The position numbers and the translations under genes were made by a program. Below the pieces are notes generated by a model. It searched no databases. It was not told the DNA's origin and saw only the letters and a program-made list of their open reading frames with translations. DNA of 64,000 nucleotides, taken from positions 65,357,254-65,421,253 of the forward strand of contig NC_080168.1 of NCBI RefSeq assembly GCF_950295315.1, given 5' to 3'. Shown here piece after piece: positions 55,019 through 64,000 of this stretch. The first letter of the stretch is position 1. The number at the start of each line of letters is the position of its first letter. The stretch is from Erinaceus europaeus. Lineage: Eukaryota; Chordata; Mammalia; Eulipotyphla; Erinaceidae.

Positions 55019-55744
55019 ATTTCCCTACACTCTTCTTGCTTCAGTGTCTTCAAGGGTTCTTTCTGTGCAAAGCAAGGTTCACTTCCCCTTCCTTCCCATT
55101 TGGGTTCCACTGGGCAAGCAGGGAGCCACTGTCTTTCAAGGAAGCATTTGGAAGAGGATGCCTCTCTTCTTCACCATCTGAAAAGGACTCCAGTGTTGGG
55201 GAGGGGCCAAAGGGAGCCAGACATGAACCATCCTGCACACGCAGGGACACAGACCCCGCTCTGTGGGTGCAAGGAAGCAAACGGTGTTTCTGTCACCAAA
55301 GCCACTGTCCCTGTGACTGAAACTTAGCAAAGCTGCCTGCCGTGGGCAAGATCATCTTGGCCACCTTGGCTGCTAAAGCACTCTCATAACAACAGCCAGA
55401 AAGAGAGCCATGTTTAAGCTGGATTCTCTTGGTTTGATTCCACTGGGACCACAAAAATGAAACAGAAATAAAGGAAAGGAGGGAGGGAGGGCAGGAGGAA
55501 GGGGAAAAGAAAGAAAAAAAGAAAATCAAAGACTATAGTTGTCAATGTTTGCAGCAGAAGAAATGGATACAAGCTAGAGATCCTGTGGTCTTGCTCCTTC
55601 CTGCCAGACTGCCCTCTTCCACACAAGCAAGCAAAGAAACCCAGTTATTTGCAGCCATCCCTACAACAGTCAGTAAGAGCTAACTTCACTGGTGATGGCT
55701 GCTTTATCTTTTACTGACTTTCAGGATGCACTGAAATCTATGTC
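55019..55744. other. Unique DNA
   Basis: No exon recognised; a GGGA/GAAA-rich tract lies at about 55470-55525. Confidence 0.45.
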
Positions 55745-55905
55745 TGGGGTTTCTACTCTTTTTTAAAGATAGATTTATGGGTGTGTTTGTCACTGAAAGG
55801 GAGGGACAGACCAGAGCACCTCTCCAGCCAGGGCACATGGGAGAAGTGACATTGGCTACAGGTTTGCAAAGCCTGCGCTCTCCACGCTGAGCCAGCCAGC
55901 CTCAA
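55745..55905 (-). repeat. Family D SINE, antisense
   Basis: AAAGATAGATTTATGGG, GGGAGGGACAGACCAGAGCACC and CTCTCCACGCTGAGCCAGCC. Confidence 0.55.
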
Positions 55906-55959
55906 TGCTGGCCTTCCTGTCCTCTTTCATCAATCTGTCCATTCATGTGGCAGCACCAC

Positions 55960-56095
55960 TGTCGATTTTATGTATTTACTCTTGCCCAGAGCACCACTCA
56001 GCTCTGACTCCTGGTGATGCCGAGGGTCACACCTGAGACCTCTCACATCCAGTCCAAGGTCCTGCCCTTGTTCAGCTTTCCAAGCCTCCACTCTG
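55960..56095 (-). repeat. Family C/D SINE, antisense
   Basis: CCCAGAGCACCACTCAGCTCTGACTCCTGG, GGTGATGCCGAGGGTC and GACCTCTCACATCC. Confidence 0.55.
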
Positions 56096-56204
56096 TTTTT
56101 AAAGTGGCTTGTTTTCATTGTAGTATCACTCTCCTTAATTATTAACATTCTACTAGTTTTAATACAGTGCTTTCTCTCTTCTGGTTATTGTTCTCCTTTT
56201 CCAG

Positions 56205-56300
56205 CTTTCTCCTCAGTCTTTTTCCTTGTGGGGGAGGATTGAACTCAGTGCCTCTCACACACAAAACATGTGCTTCACTCATGAGCTACGTCCACAGCCC
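56205..56300 (-). repeat. Family D SINE head, antisense
   Basis: GGGGGAGGATTGAACTCAGTGCC, CTTCACTCATGAGCTACG and CACAGCCCC. Confidence 0.6.
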
Positions 56301-58699
56301 CTAATTGTCTCCTTGACCTGAGGTAGACTTGGGTTCTGCGGTATAGCTCAGTAGGGAGCCCAGCCATCTACAGTAAGGGAGTAGAGGCACCATGGATATG
56401 GCACGGGTCCACAGTGCAGCGTGCAAAGTTGTGGAGCATATTGTGTAGCTGTGAGCATTTCAGCATGAAACATGGGTTATCTGGGCCCTTGGGGAGTGGT
56501 CGTGTCCTGTTGTGGAGTCTCCTTTCTCCACAGGGTCCTCTGAGAGCATCTCTGCAGAGGCTACTTGTCCCAGCAGCCAGTCTTTGTGTGTCAGGCTTGG
56601 TGTGACTGTATTGTCTAAACGTGCCTGCAAGTTTAGACAGGGCCACCTCAGAGGCCTGGCCTGGTGAGTGCTGCCAGCACCTAGAAAGAATTTGGAGCAT
56701 GGCTGCGTTTCTCCAAAGCGCCACTAGATGGACTCCACCTGCTATGTTCTCAGAGCCCCTGAAGGGAAGGTCCAGCCAGCACTCCTGAAGCACCAGCAGG
56801 TTCACAGGAGAAAGGAGAACCCTGTGTTCTGATCTCCCTTAGACAGAGTGGATGATGGCATTTCTAAGGAAGGAACACATAGCCCTGACAGGAGCCACCA
56901 GGAGCCTGGATGGCTGGCTGAGAATGTTCAGAGCAGCCTCTGCACCTTGTGTAGCCGCCCAGCCAGCTCTGTTCTTGGTAGCACTGCAAGAAAGCATCAG
57001 GGCAACCTGGGAGGAGAGCAGACAAAGTAGAGCATCTTGGGAGGAGTGGCTGATGTCTTGCTCTGGGTTTGAGCTTGTTGGGAATATGGGTACAGATTGA
57101 AGGCTCTCTTGGTTAAACCACCCCCTTGCCCACTTGGGGCTTCCAGATTCCAATTGGGGTCAAGAGAGAACAGGAGTGAAGATGCAGAGAATGAACCAAA
57201 GGCTGTTGAGGTAGAACAACTGATGGTTGGTGGTGTCTGAACTCAGACAGAGAGGGGGCAATGGCTTTGAGGGAAGTAGACAAGCAAAGATGGGTAACAT
57301 CCATAGCTGGTGTTTGGCAGAGAGAGGTAGAGAATGCCTCCAGAGTTCCAAAGCCAGAGCCTTGGGGGGGGGGGGGGTACCCATTCCCAAGGAAAAGAAG
57401 CAACAGTACAAGGAACTGGGAGCTCTGGCACACTTTTTCACATGAGTGTTGGTACAGCCAGAGGCCGTCCCTGTGGGAATATTAACTAGACAGAGATCAT
57501 TCTGAAGAATTTTGGTCAAAGAAGAAGGACCCATGGAATCTTTATTCTCTCCAACTCCACCAAACACACACACACACAAAAATAGTTGTGGGAAAATAGT
57601 CTTTCTTCAAGGAAACATGGAAAAGGACTCTGCCACAAGCCATAGGCCAGAAGAGGTCTCTGTCAAGTGCTGTGAAGTCTAGACTAGGTGAGAGGAGGAA
57701 GTCAGCCCTGGAACCCTCCCTCCAGGATTGTGGGTTTCCACAGGAGTTCACCTCAGCAGCTCGCTCAACACACCTTTGACCTATATGTTTAGCTCTGTGG
57801 AGATGTGGGAGGACAGGGTGTGGGGTGATGCAGGATGATGCCTGAGGATGTGAGGAGGGCTGTCAGGGAACCAGTCACTGCTGCTCTGTGCTGTGAGGGG
57901 TGAGAGACAGGTAGATAGATGGTGTGGCCCTGCATGCAAGAGAGGGGAGCTAGAGGGTGTTGAGGGGAGGCGCCACAGCACCGCAAGGCCTCTTCCTAGG
58001 TGATGTGGGTGGAAGAGGGAGGGGAAGCCCTTGTGACGGGGCTGCACAGACCTTGGAACTTTAAGAACTTCACTATTATCCTCAATCACTCCCAACCACA
58101 GCTCTTGACTTTATTTATTGATTCATTTTCAGCAAGTGGCTGCCTGCCATTTGAAGATGAGTAACAATTCTAAAGAAACTAGCATGAGTTCACACATAAA
58201 GTGTTTCCAAGAAAGAGACAGAGACTGAAAGAGAGAACACACAAAAGTAGAGAGCATATGGGGGTGGGAAGACACTGATTCTGTTTGGAAAAGACTAAAA
58301 GTTGCCTACATGTTTGTGGGACTTACCACCTGGCATCATTCCCTCTTGTTATAGTGATAGTACCTACTTGCCTTCACAAAACCAAATTCTTAAAAGAAAA
58401 TGCCCTCCTTCCCTCAGGATAGCACCTCAGCCACAGAAGGACTCAGGAAAGAGCCTGAGTCTGCATTAGCCAACTTCTGAGAAGCTTGCTAAGTCTATGC
58501 AACACTGGGCTTAGACAAAACCTACCTCTCTGATTTCCAATAGGAATCAGAGTTCTAGAAGTGTTGGTAGTCATTTTACTGCCACCCCCCCCCCAGAAGA
58601 GCTCTTGTCTAAGAATGTCCCCAGCACCAAAGACATTGGCTTCAGGAGTGAGTGGGTATAGGTGTGGATAGGTGAGGGGAGGGGTCTATTCTGAGCATG
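56301..58699. other. Unique, GC-richer DNA
   Basis: 2.4 kb without a recognised repeat or exon. Includes a poly-G tract (about 57364-57377), a short CA-repeat near 57565 and a CTCF-like site at 56718. Open frames of up to 145 codons have no domain. Confidence 0.45.
56718..56734 (+). promoter_or_regulatory. CTCF-like motif
   Basis: GCGCCACTAGATGGACT fits the CTCF core CCASYAGATGG in forward orientation. Confidence 0.45.
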
Positions 58700-58716
58700 C
58701 AGTTCTAACCTTATGT

Positions 58717-59115
58717 TAAAAATCTCCCACTATTATTGTATTACTATTGATGTATTTTTGAAGTTCTTTCAGTAGGTGTTTGATGTATTTAGATGGTCCC
58801 TCATTGGGTGCATAGATGTTAAGTCTTCTTGGCTGATTCATCCACTAATCATTATGTAATGGCCTTGCCTATCTTTTATTACTTTATTTAATTTAAAATC
58901 TATTGTGTCAGAGATGAGAATGGCTGTTCCAGCTTTTTTTTGTGGTCCATTGGCCTGTATGATAGTTTTCCATCCTTTCATTTTAAGTCTGTGTTTATCT
59001 TGTTGTGTCAGATGGGATTCTTGCAAGCAGCATATGGTTGGGTTATGTTTTCTGATCCATCCTCCCACTTTGTGCCTTTTGATGGGTGAGTTTAAGCCAC
59101 TGACATTTATTGATA
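58717..59115 (-). pseudogene. L1 ORF2 N-terminal endonuclease fragment
   Basis: The first ~130 codons of ORF2: 'SGLNSPIKRH', 'GGWIRKHNPTICCLQESHL' (with the catalytic E of the QE motif), 'GWKTIIQANGPQKKAGTAIL' and 'PSKYIKHLLKELQ'-like sequence, ending in the GDF block. No in-frame ATG is visible upstream, which is common for L1 ORF2. Confidence 0.85.
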
Positions 59116-59214
59116 TTATGGATTTAATGTATTGTAGTATTGTTAATGTAATGTATTGTTCAACGAATTTTTATTTGCTCTGATATATTGCAAGTATTAT
59201 AGTGAAGTTCTTGT

Positions 59215-60120
59215 TTATAAGAGGTCTTTTAGAACCTCTTTCAGGGCCGATTTGGTGATGGTTGCTTCCTTTAACTGTTGTTTGTTTAAGAAGGTTTTGA
59301 GCCCTCCATTTAGTTTGAATGAAAGTCTAGCAGGATATATTATCCTTGGTTGAAACCCTTTTTCATTCAGGGCTCAATAGATATCTTGCCATTCTCTTCT
59401 GACTTTTAGAGTTTGAGTGGAGAAGTATGCTGATAGTCTTATGGGTTTTCCCCTGTATGTGACTTTTTGTTTTTTCTCTTGCAGCCTTTAGGATCCTTTC
59501 TTTATCCTTACTTCTTCTCATTGTGACTCTGATGTGTCTTGGTGTCTTCAGGTCTGGGTTGATTCTGTTTGGAACTCTCTGGGTCTCTTGAATCTTAATG
59601 TTCTTTCTGTTATTCAGGTTTTCTTCTATAATTTCCTCTAGAATGTTTGCTTCTCCTTCCTCTCTTTCTTCCTCTGGTAGGCCAATTATATGAATGTTAC
59701 TTCTTTTGAGATCATCTCATATGTCTCTGTTGTTGTTTTCAGTGTCTCTCAATATCTTTTTGAGCTCTTTCACTTCTTTCTTAGTTTTCTCTAACTCATC
59801 CTCTGTCTGACTAATTCTGTTTTCTGCTTCTGTTAGTCTGCTTTCCCTTCCCTCAGCTTCTTTCCTCAGTTCAGCTATTTCAGCTTTCAGTTCTCTAATT
59901 GCCTCAAGATAATCAGTATTTTCCTTGGGGGTCTCAACTGTTGTTTCCCTAATACTGCCATTCTTTCCTCCAATGTTGTTTTCATTTCCGTGATTAATAA
60001 GTTTATTATTGCTTGTACACTTTTCTTATCTATGGTTACTTCTGGCTGATTTGTAGTTTCTTCTGGGCTCTTGTCTTCATTCATTGGAGTAGCAGTTTTA
60101 TTTGCTCTCGATCTACACAT
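59215..60120 (-). pseudogene. L1 ORF1 (RNA-binding chaperone), frame broken
   Basis: ATG at 60118-60120 (MCRSRANKTATPMNEDKSPE) and stop at 59215-59217, 906 bp, a normal ORF1 span. The N-terminal part and start of the coiled coil are open to 59887; the RNA-recognition block (about 59550-59760) and C-terminal block ('LKEVLKDLL' before the stop) are recognisable on the same strand but in shifted frames. It serves as the reference length for the expanded ORF1 at 35071. Confidence 0.85.
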
Positions 60121-60659
60121 TTTTTTTATTAATGTGTTTCTTATTTTTATGTTCTGTTGTTCCTCAGTTGTTGTGTTTTGAGTACAAGCAACACTGTACT
60201 AAATACCTTTATGACAAATGCAATCACCAACCTCAGAAATTGCAATAGCAACTGAAGCAAGGATTGAAGCAGTTTAACCACTACCAGTTAGCCAAACAAT
60301 GTCTCCAGTCTGTGAAAAAATAGCAACCAAGTCCAAGTGAAAAAGAAAGAGAAAGGAAAAAAGGGGTAGCAAGAATAGACAATTATGCAAATCTACTATC
60401 CACTGTATATTCTAGGGGTAGCAAGAAGAGAAAGGGAAGTAGAGCAGAGATACACACATAGAGAGTCCACTCTGAGTCAGATTTCTTCCCCAAAATAATT
60501 CACAAATGAGTATCAGTGAATTCAGAAAGCTGAAGAAGGAGGAAGGAAGAAAGGAAGACAAGAAAAAAAAAGGAAGAAAAACAAGAGAGAGAAAAGAAAA
60601 AATAAGAAAAAGAACTGTAATAAAGGAGCAGTGAAAGGAAAGTTTTTTAATTAATTTAT

Positions 60660-60948
60660 TTATTTATTTTATTAGTTTTTTATATTTATTTTTCCCCTTT
60701 TGTAGCCCTTTTTATTGTTGTTGTAGTTATTATTGTTGTTGTTATTGATGTCATCGTTGTTAGATAGGACAGAGAGGAGGGGAAGACAGAGAGGGGGAGA
60801 GACAGACAGACACCTGCAAACCTGCTTCACCGCCTGGGAAGCGACTCCCCTGCATGTGGGGAGCTGGGGGCTCAAATCGGGATCCTTGTGCCGGTCCTTG
60901 TGCTTTGCGCCATGTGCGTTTAACCCGCTGTGCTACCGCCCGGCTCCC
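60660..60948 (-). repeat. Family A SINE in L1 5' UTR
   Basis: Antisense, well-preserved head (GCGCCATGTGCGTTTAACCC reversed) and TAA/GTT linker. ATTAATTTATTT before and ATTAATTTTATT after are its likely target duplication. Confidence 0.92.
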
Positions 60949-61656
60949 ATTAATTTTATTTTTTAATTAGCTAGGAGGAGGGAGAAGGGGAGAGTGGGTA
61001 GAGGAGGTAGGAGTAGTGAAACAAGTTCCTCTCACAATGGATAAGATGTACGGTCCCCTAGCAATGGAAAATACACTAAGAGTTAATTCTGGTCAACCTA
61101 AAGGAGGGGGGGAAGAGATACACCTTTATATAATATTAATAATAAAATAGAGCGGGGTAAAAAACCTGTCCCAGATTGCCTCAAGCTGCCTGAGCAGAGG
61201 CAGCTGATTGTTAAGAAAGTAAAACAAACAAACAAAAAAACCAAAAAACCAAAAAAAAAAAAAAAAAAAAAAAACCACCTCAGGGCAGTCTTTCCCTTTT
61301 GTAGATCCAATTGGCCATTTAGAAAGAAAGAGGATGTAGGGTTTCAGAGAGGAATGGACTTGGAATGGAACCCCTGTAGAGCCAGGAATCTTGGTAAAGA
61401 AAGAAGCTCAGCAGGGAAGCCTGCTAGGAGCAGCTCTCTGGCACCCAGGGTCTGGTTATGGGGGGAGGGCAGGTTCGGGAATGATAAAAAATTTTTTCCT
61501 TTCTTTTTTCCACTGTATTCTAACCCAAACTGGGCTATATTCACCCCCTTGGTGTCACAGCTAGGACCCCGAATTCACTGTCCTGCTGAAGGCAAAAAAT
61601 TCTACCGTTTCCAGCAGTTGTTGTCGGAACTCAGACCAGAAGCTGCTTCTCAGTCT

Positions 61657-61666
61657 GCCATCTTGG
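61657..61666 (-). promoter_or_regulatory. YY1-type site at L1 5' end
   Basis: Minus strand CCAAGATGGC, 9-18 bases from the L1 start, where YY1 sets L1 transcription initiation in other mammals. Confidence 0.6.
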
Positions 61667-61799
61667 CTCCACCACAGTTCTAACCTTATGTAAACACATT
61701 CCTTAGGATTGTGAAGACTGTCTTCTCATTTAAAACTTGGGCAAATGAGTTGCAGACATAGCCTTAACTGAAGCAAAATAGATCTTTTTAAAAGTAATT

Positions 61800-62310
61800 C
61801 AGTGGTAATAGATAATATTTCTTGAATATTGTTGTTCCAGGCACAATCCCAAGCATTGTGGTGGTGCTGTTTGTTGTCATTGTTCTTACTGTTTTCTATT
61901 TTGCCACCAGCACTGGGGCTTACTGCCTGTACACATCCATCATTACCGGTGACCTTTTTTTACTTCTCTTTTATAGAGAGTGAGAGACAGAGAGATTTAG
62001 AGGAAGAGAGAAAGAGAGAAACCTGTAGCACCATCCATGAAGATTACCCTCTTCAGTTGGGGACTGGAGCTTGATCCCAGGTACATGGCATCATGTGCAC
62101 TCTAGCTGGTGAGCCACCATCCAGCCCCTAAGCATCCTGTGTGTTTGTGTCGCGTCTTATTTAAACATGAAAGCAAGTCTGTGTATAACACATTCTGTTG
62201 GTATTACTGCCACTGTCCAGGTGAGTGATGAGATAACCGAGTGGCTCAGATAAGATCATGCGTCCAGGCTCACAGAGCCAGTAGCCAGATGAACAATCAT
62301 TTGAGCCAAG
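61800..62310 (+). repeat. MIR interrupted by a SINE
   Basis: TTCCAGGCACAATCCCAAGCATTG, then after the SINE GTCTTATTTAAACATGAAAG and GATGAGATAACCGAGTGGCTCAGATAAG...CCAGGCTCACAGAGCCAGTAGCC. This order matches the MIR core (TGCCAGGCACTGTGCTAAG ... GAGGAAACTGAGGCTCAGAGAG ... CACACAGCTAGTAAG). Confidence 0.7.
61898..62128 (-). repeat. SINE (family B-like, long tail) inside MIR, antisense
   Basis: GCCACCAGCACTGGGGCTTACTGCC tail side, purine-rich middle, TTGGGGACTGGAGCTTGATCCC and GTGAGCCACCATCCAGCCCC head. Confidence 0.8.
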
Positions 62311-62679
62311 TGACCAAGGCCAAGGTTACAACTAGTAACAGCTAAAGGTGCTGCTGAAGAGACAGTACAGGACTGGAAACCAAGTAGGCCTGCCTAATGT
62401 GGAACAGATAAAGATATGGAAACTCTTCTCTAGACTGCTTGTGAGCCACACATCTCAAATACCTCTTATGTGGAAGCTGGGTCTCCTTGTCCTTTTCCAT
62501 ATTCATCATCTCTTCTAGAATTTTGTTCATATCTTTGTTCCTTGGAAATCTCTGAGATTCCTTGAACTTTCTTTAAAGCATCTCATTCATATTTTCTGGG
62601 TCTCCTCAAGTTCGGTTTCCATTGAAAAAATCTCCTGTTGACTTAATCTTCCTTTGGGTTTTTCTAAAGATGTCATGCT

Positions 62680-63150
62680 AGTCCTTATGCAAATAACTGA
62701 CAATTCTGTGAGAAAAGTGACTCAGACTATAAGTGAGATAGGGAGAGTCACGCCGCGATACAAAGCTGGTATGCATAAATCAATCATGTTTCTGTATACC
62801 AACACTAAGCATTTAGAAAGTCGCTATCATTTGTGATGGTAGCAAGCAATATAAAGTACTTTTATATTTATAAGTACTTTATATTGATTGCTACCATCAC
62901 AAATGATGTTGGGGTGCACTGTATCTGTACTCAAACATTTAGCAGCCTTAAGAAAATATTTTCCCTGATTAGTCTATAGATTAAACAGACTTCCAGTCAA
63001 AATTCTCCAAGAACTTCTTTCATTATGACTGTCTAACTAAACTAGAAGGCGAATGCCAATATTCACTATAAAACCACAATAAATGACAGTGAAATCCTGA
63101 AGTCAAGCTATAAACCATGCCATAAGGCATTCAGTCCAGAAAAAAGGCAT
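62680..63150 (+). repeat. Ancient L1 ORF2 remnant
   Basis: GGTATGCATAAATCAATCATGTTTCTGTATACCAACACTAAGC resembles the old L1 block '..AIQTKSVAFLYTNN'. After the palindrome, TAGTCTATAGATTAAACAGACTTCCAGTCAAAATTC resembles '[13 protein letters not shown]'. Frames are destroyed. Confidence 0.65.
62826..62907. repeat. 82-bp palindrome (36-bp arms)
   Basis: Left arm 62826-62861 and right arm 62872-62907 are reverse complements at 35 of 36 positions, separated by 10 bases (TTATATTTAT). It lies inside the old L1 remnant. Confidence 0.92.
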
Positions 63151-63194
63151 AGATATATAATAATCTGGTTGTTTATGAGACACTATGAACTGAA

Positions 63195-63391
63195 TGACAT
63201 AGCCTCATTTTTTTTAAAACGTGAATTTGTTTTATTTGATAAGACAGAGAGAAACTGAGGGGAGGAAGGCAGGGAGAGAGAGAGACAGAGAGACATCTAC
63301 AGCACTGACTCACTGCTGATGAAGCTTCCCCCCCTGCAGGTGGAGAGTAGGGGCTTGAGCCTGGGTTCTTGGACATGCTAAAACATGCACT
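63195..63391 (-). repeat. Family B SINE, antisense
   Basis: GATAAGACAGAGAGAAACTGAGGGGAGG, CCTGCAGGTGGAGAGTAGGGGCTTGAGC. Head truncated where the next SINE begins. Confidence 0.82.
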
Positions 63392-63620
63392 TGGGGGCTG
63401 GGGGTGGCACACCTAGTTGAGCACACATGTTACAGTGAACAAGGGCCAAGGTTCAAGCTACCGGTCCACCTGCAAAGGGAAAGCTTTGTGAGTGGTGAAG
63501 CAGGGCTGCAGGTGTCTCTCTGTCTCTCTCCCTCTCTGTCATCTCTGTCATCCCCTTCCCTCTTGATTTCTGGCTGTCTCTATCCAATAAATAAATAAAG
63601 ATAATAATTTAAAAAAATAA
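63392..63620 (+). repeat. Family B SINE
   Basis: GGGGGTGGCACACCTAGTTGAGCACACATGTTACAG head, AAAGCTTTGTGAGTGGTGAAGCAGGG, CCAATAAATAAATAAAG tail. Confidence 0.9.
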
Positions 63621-63639
63621 CCTCTAAAAATGTACAAAG

Positions 63640-63950
63640 GGGGCTGGGTGGTGGTGTACCCAGTAGAACATACATGCCCCCATATCCAAAGACCCAGGTT
63701 CAAGTTCCTAGCCCCACCTACAGGGGAGATGCTTCATGAGTAGTAGAGCAGTGCTGCATGTATCTCTCTTTCTCTCTTCTTTCTCCCCTGCCCCATCTCT
63801 ACTTCTCTCTCTCTCTAAATACATATACATATACATATACTTATACTTTTATACTTATACTTATACATATATATGTCAGAAAGAAAGAAAATGGGAGAAA
63901 AATGGCCACCTAAGAACAATGGAATCATCAGGCAGGTGGCAAAAAAAAAC
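63640..63950 (+). repeat. Family B-like SINE with expanded ATACAT tail
   Basis: GGGTGGTGGTGTACCCAGTAGAACATAC head and GATGCTTCATGAGTAGTAGAGC. The tail contains (ATACAT)n and (TTATAC)n at about 63818-63873, then ATGGCCACC. Confidence 0.78.
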
Positions 63951-64000
63951 AAAAAAGAAGTTTTGTAAGCTTGTAATAGGGTCACTAATCTTGGGATTTC

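Larger units (their letters stand above)
58717..61674 (-). mobile_element. L1 with intact 5' end, truncated in ORF2, 17-bp TSD
   Basis: CAGTTCTAACCTTATGT flanks it perfectly (58700-58716 and 61675-61691). On the minus strand it starts GGTGGAGCCAAGATGGC, including a YY1-type CCAAGATGGC site as expected at an L1 5' end. A 5' UTR, complete-length ORF1 and the first part of the ORF2 endonuclease follow, and it then stops at GGGAGATTTTTA. There is no 3' UTR and no poly(A). A SINE is nested in the 5' UTR at about 60660-60948. Confidence 0.9.

Noticed and set aside
56368..57579. Minus-strand frames of 104-145 codons
   Set aside because: Overlapping frames on both strands, low-complexity Leu/Pro/Ser-rich translations, no homologous family recognised.

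Overview
This window is mammalian genomic DNA, almost certainly from a hedgehog (Erinaceidae). The main clue is its dominant SINE: tRNA-derived, with a 5' promoter head, a CT-rich stretch, a CAA/TAA stretch and a tail reading CCTGGAGGCAAAA, which I recall as typical of hedgehogs. I found no host protein-coding exon and no functional tRNA, rRNA or other RNA gene. The window is either intergenic or deep intronic.

Four groups of short elements recur. Family A is the long SINE ending in GGCAAAA. Family B is a shorter SINE ending in CCAATAAATAAATAAAG. Family C carries a GCATAATGGTTATGC head. Family D covers older elements with an AGCTCA(CCTGGTAGA)GTGC head. L1 is the main long element. Two 3' UTR types occur: a short one (type A) ending in an ATTCCCCAATAAAG-like sequence, and a long one of about 1.2-1.9 kb (type B). 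Older mammalian L1 and MIR remnants lie underneath.

Layout. 1-9.4 kb: SINEs and L1 tails in AT-rich unique DNA. 9.4-17.1 kb: GC-richer, mostly unique DNA with no recognisable exon. 17.2-19.5 kb: a solo ERV LTR, then an antisense L1 with a foreign-looking non-LTR retrotransposon fragment inside it. 22.8-28.3 kb: a stack of L1s in opposite orientations sharing one target site, plus a second solo LTR. 30.6-37.0 kb: a nearly full-length but dead antisense L1. 38-45.7 kb: dense SINEs, L1 tails and an old L1 ORF1. 46-58.7 kb: older DNA with LTR-like pieces and an ERV insertion whose two LTRs point in opposite directions. 58.7-61.7 kb: an antisense L1 with an intact 5' end that stops inside the ORF2 endonuclease. 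61.8-64 kb: a MIR split by a SINE, an old L1 containing a long palindrome, and clustered SINEs.

The most unusual item is the fragment at 17977-18618 (minus strand). It has an uninterrupted reading frame of about 213 codons containing CAPVW, MRIISGT, WLPVLSNI, RTGHGRC and a C-x-C-x7-H-x4-C knuckle. This matches the C-terminal region of invertebrate-type (Jockey/R1/RTE-like) reverse transcriptases, not L1, CR1/L2 or BovB. It sits inside a hedgehog-type L1, flanked by near-identical 12-bp repeats. Next in interest are the inverted-LTR provirus remnant at 52020-52794 with a perfect 6-bp target duplication, and the 3'-truncated L1 at 58717-61674 with a perfect 17-bp target duplication. All boundaries were read by eye; those without target-site duplications are accurate to about 10-30 bases.
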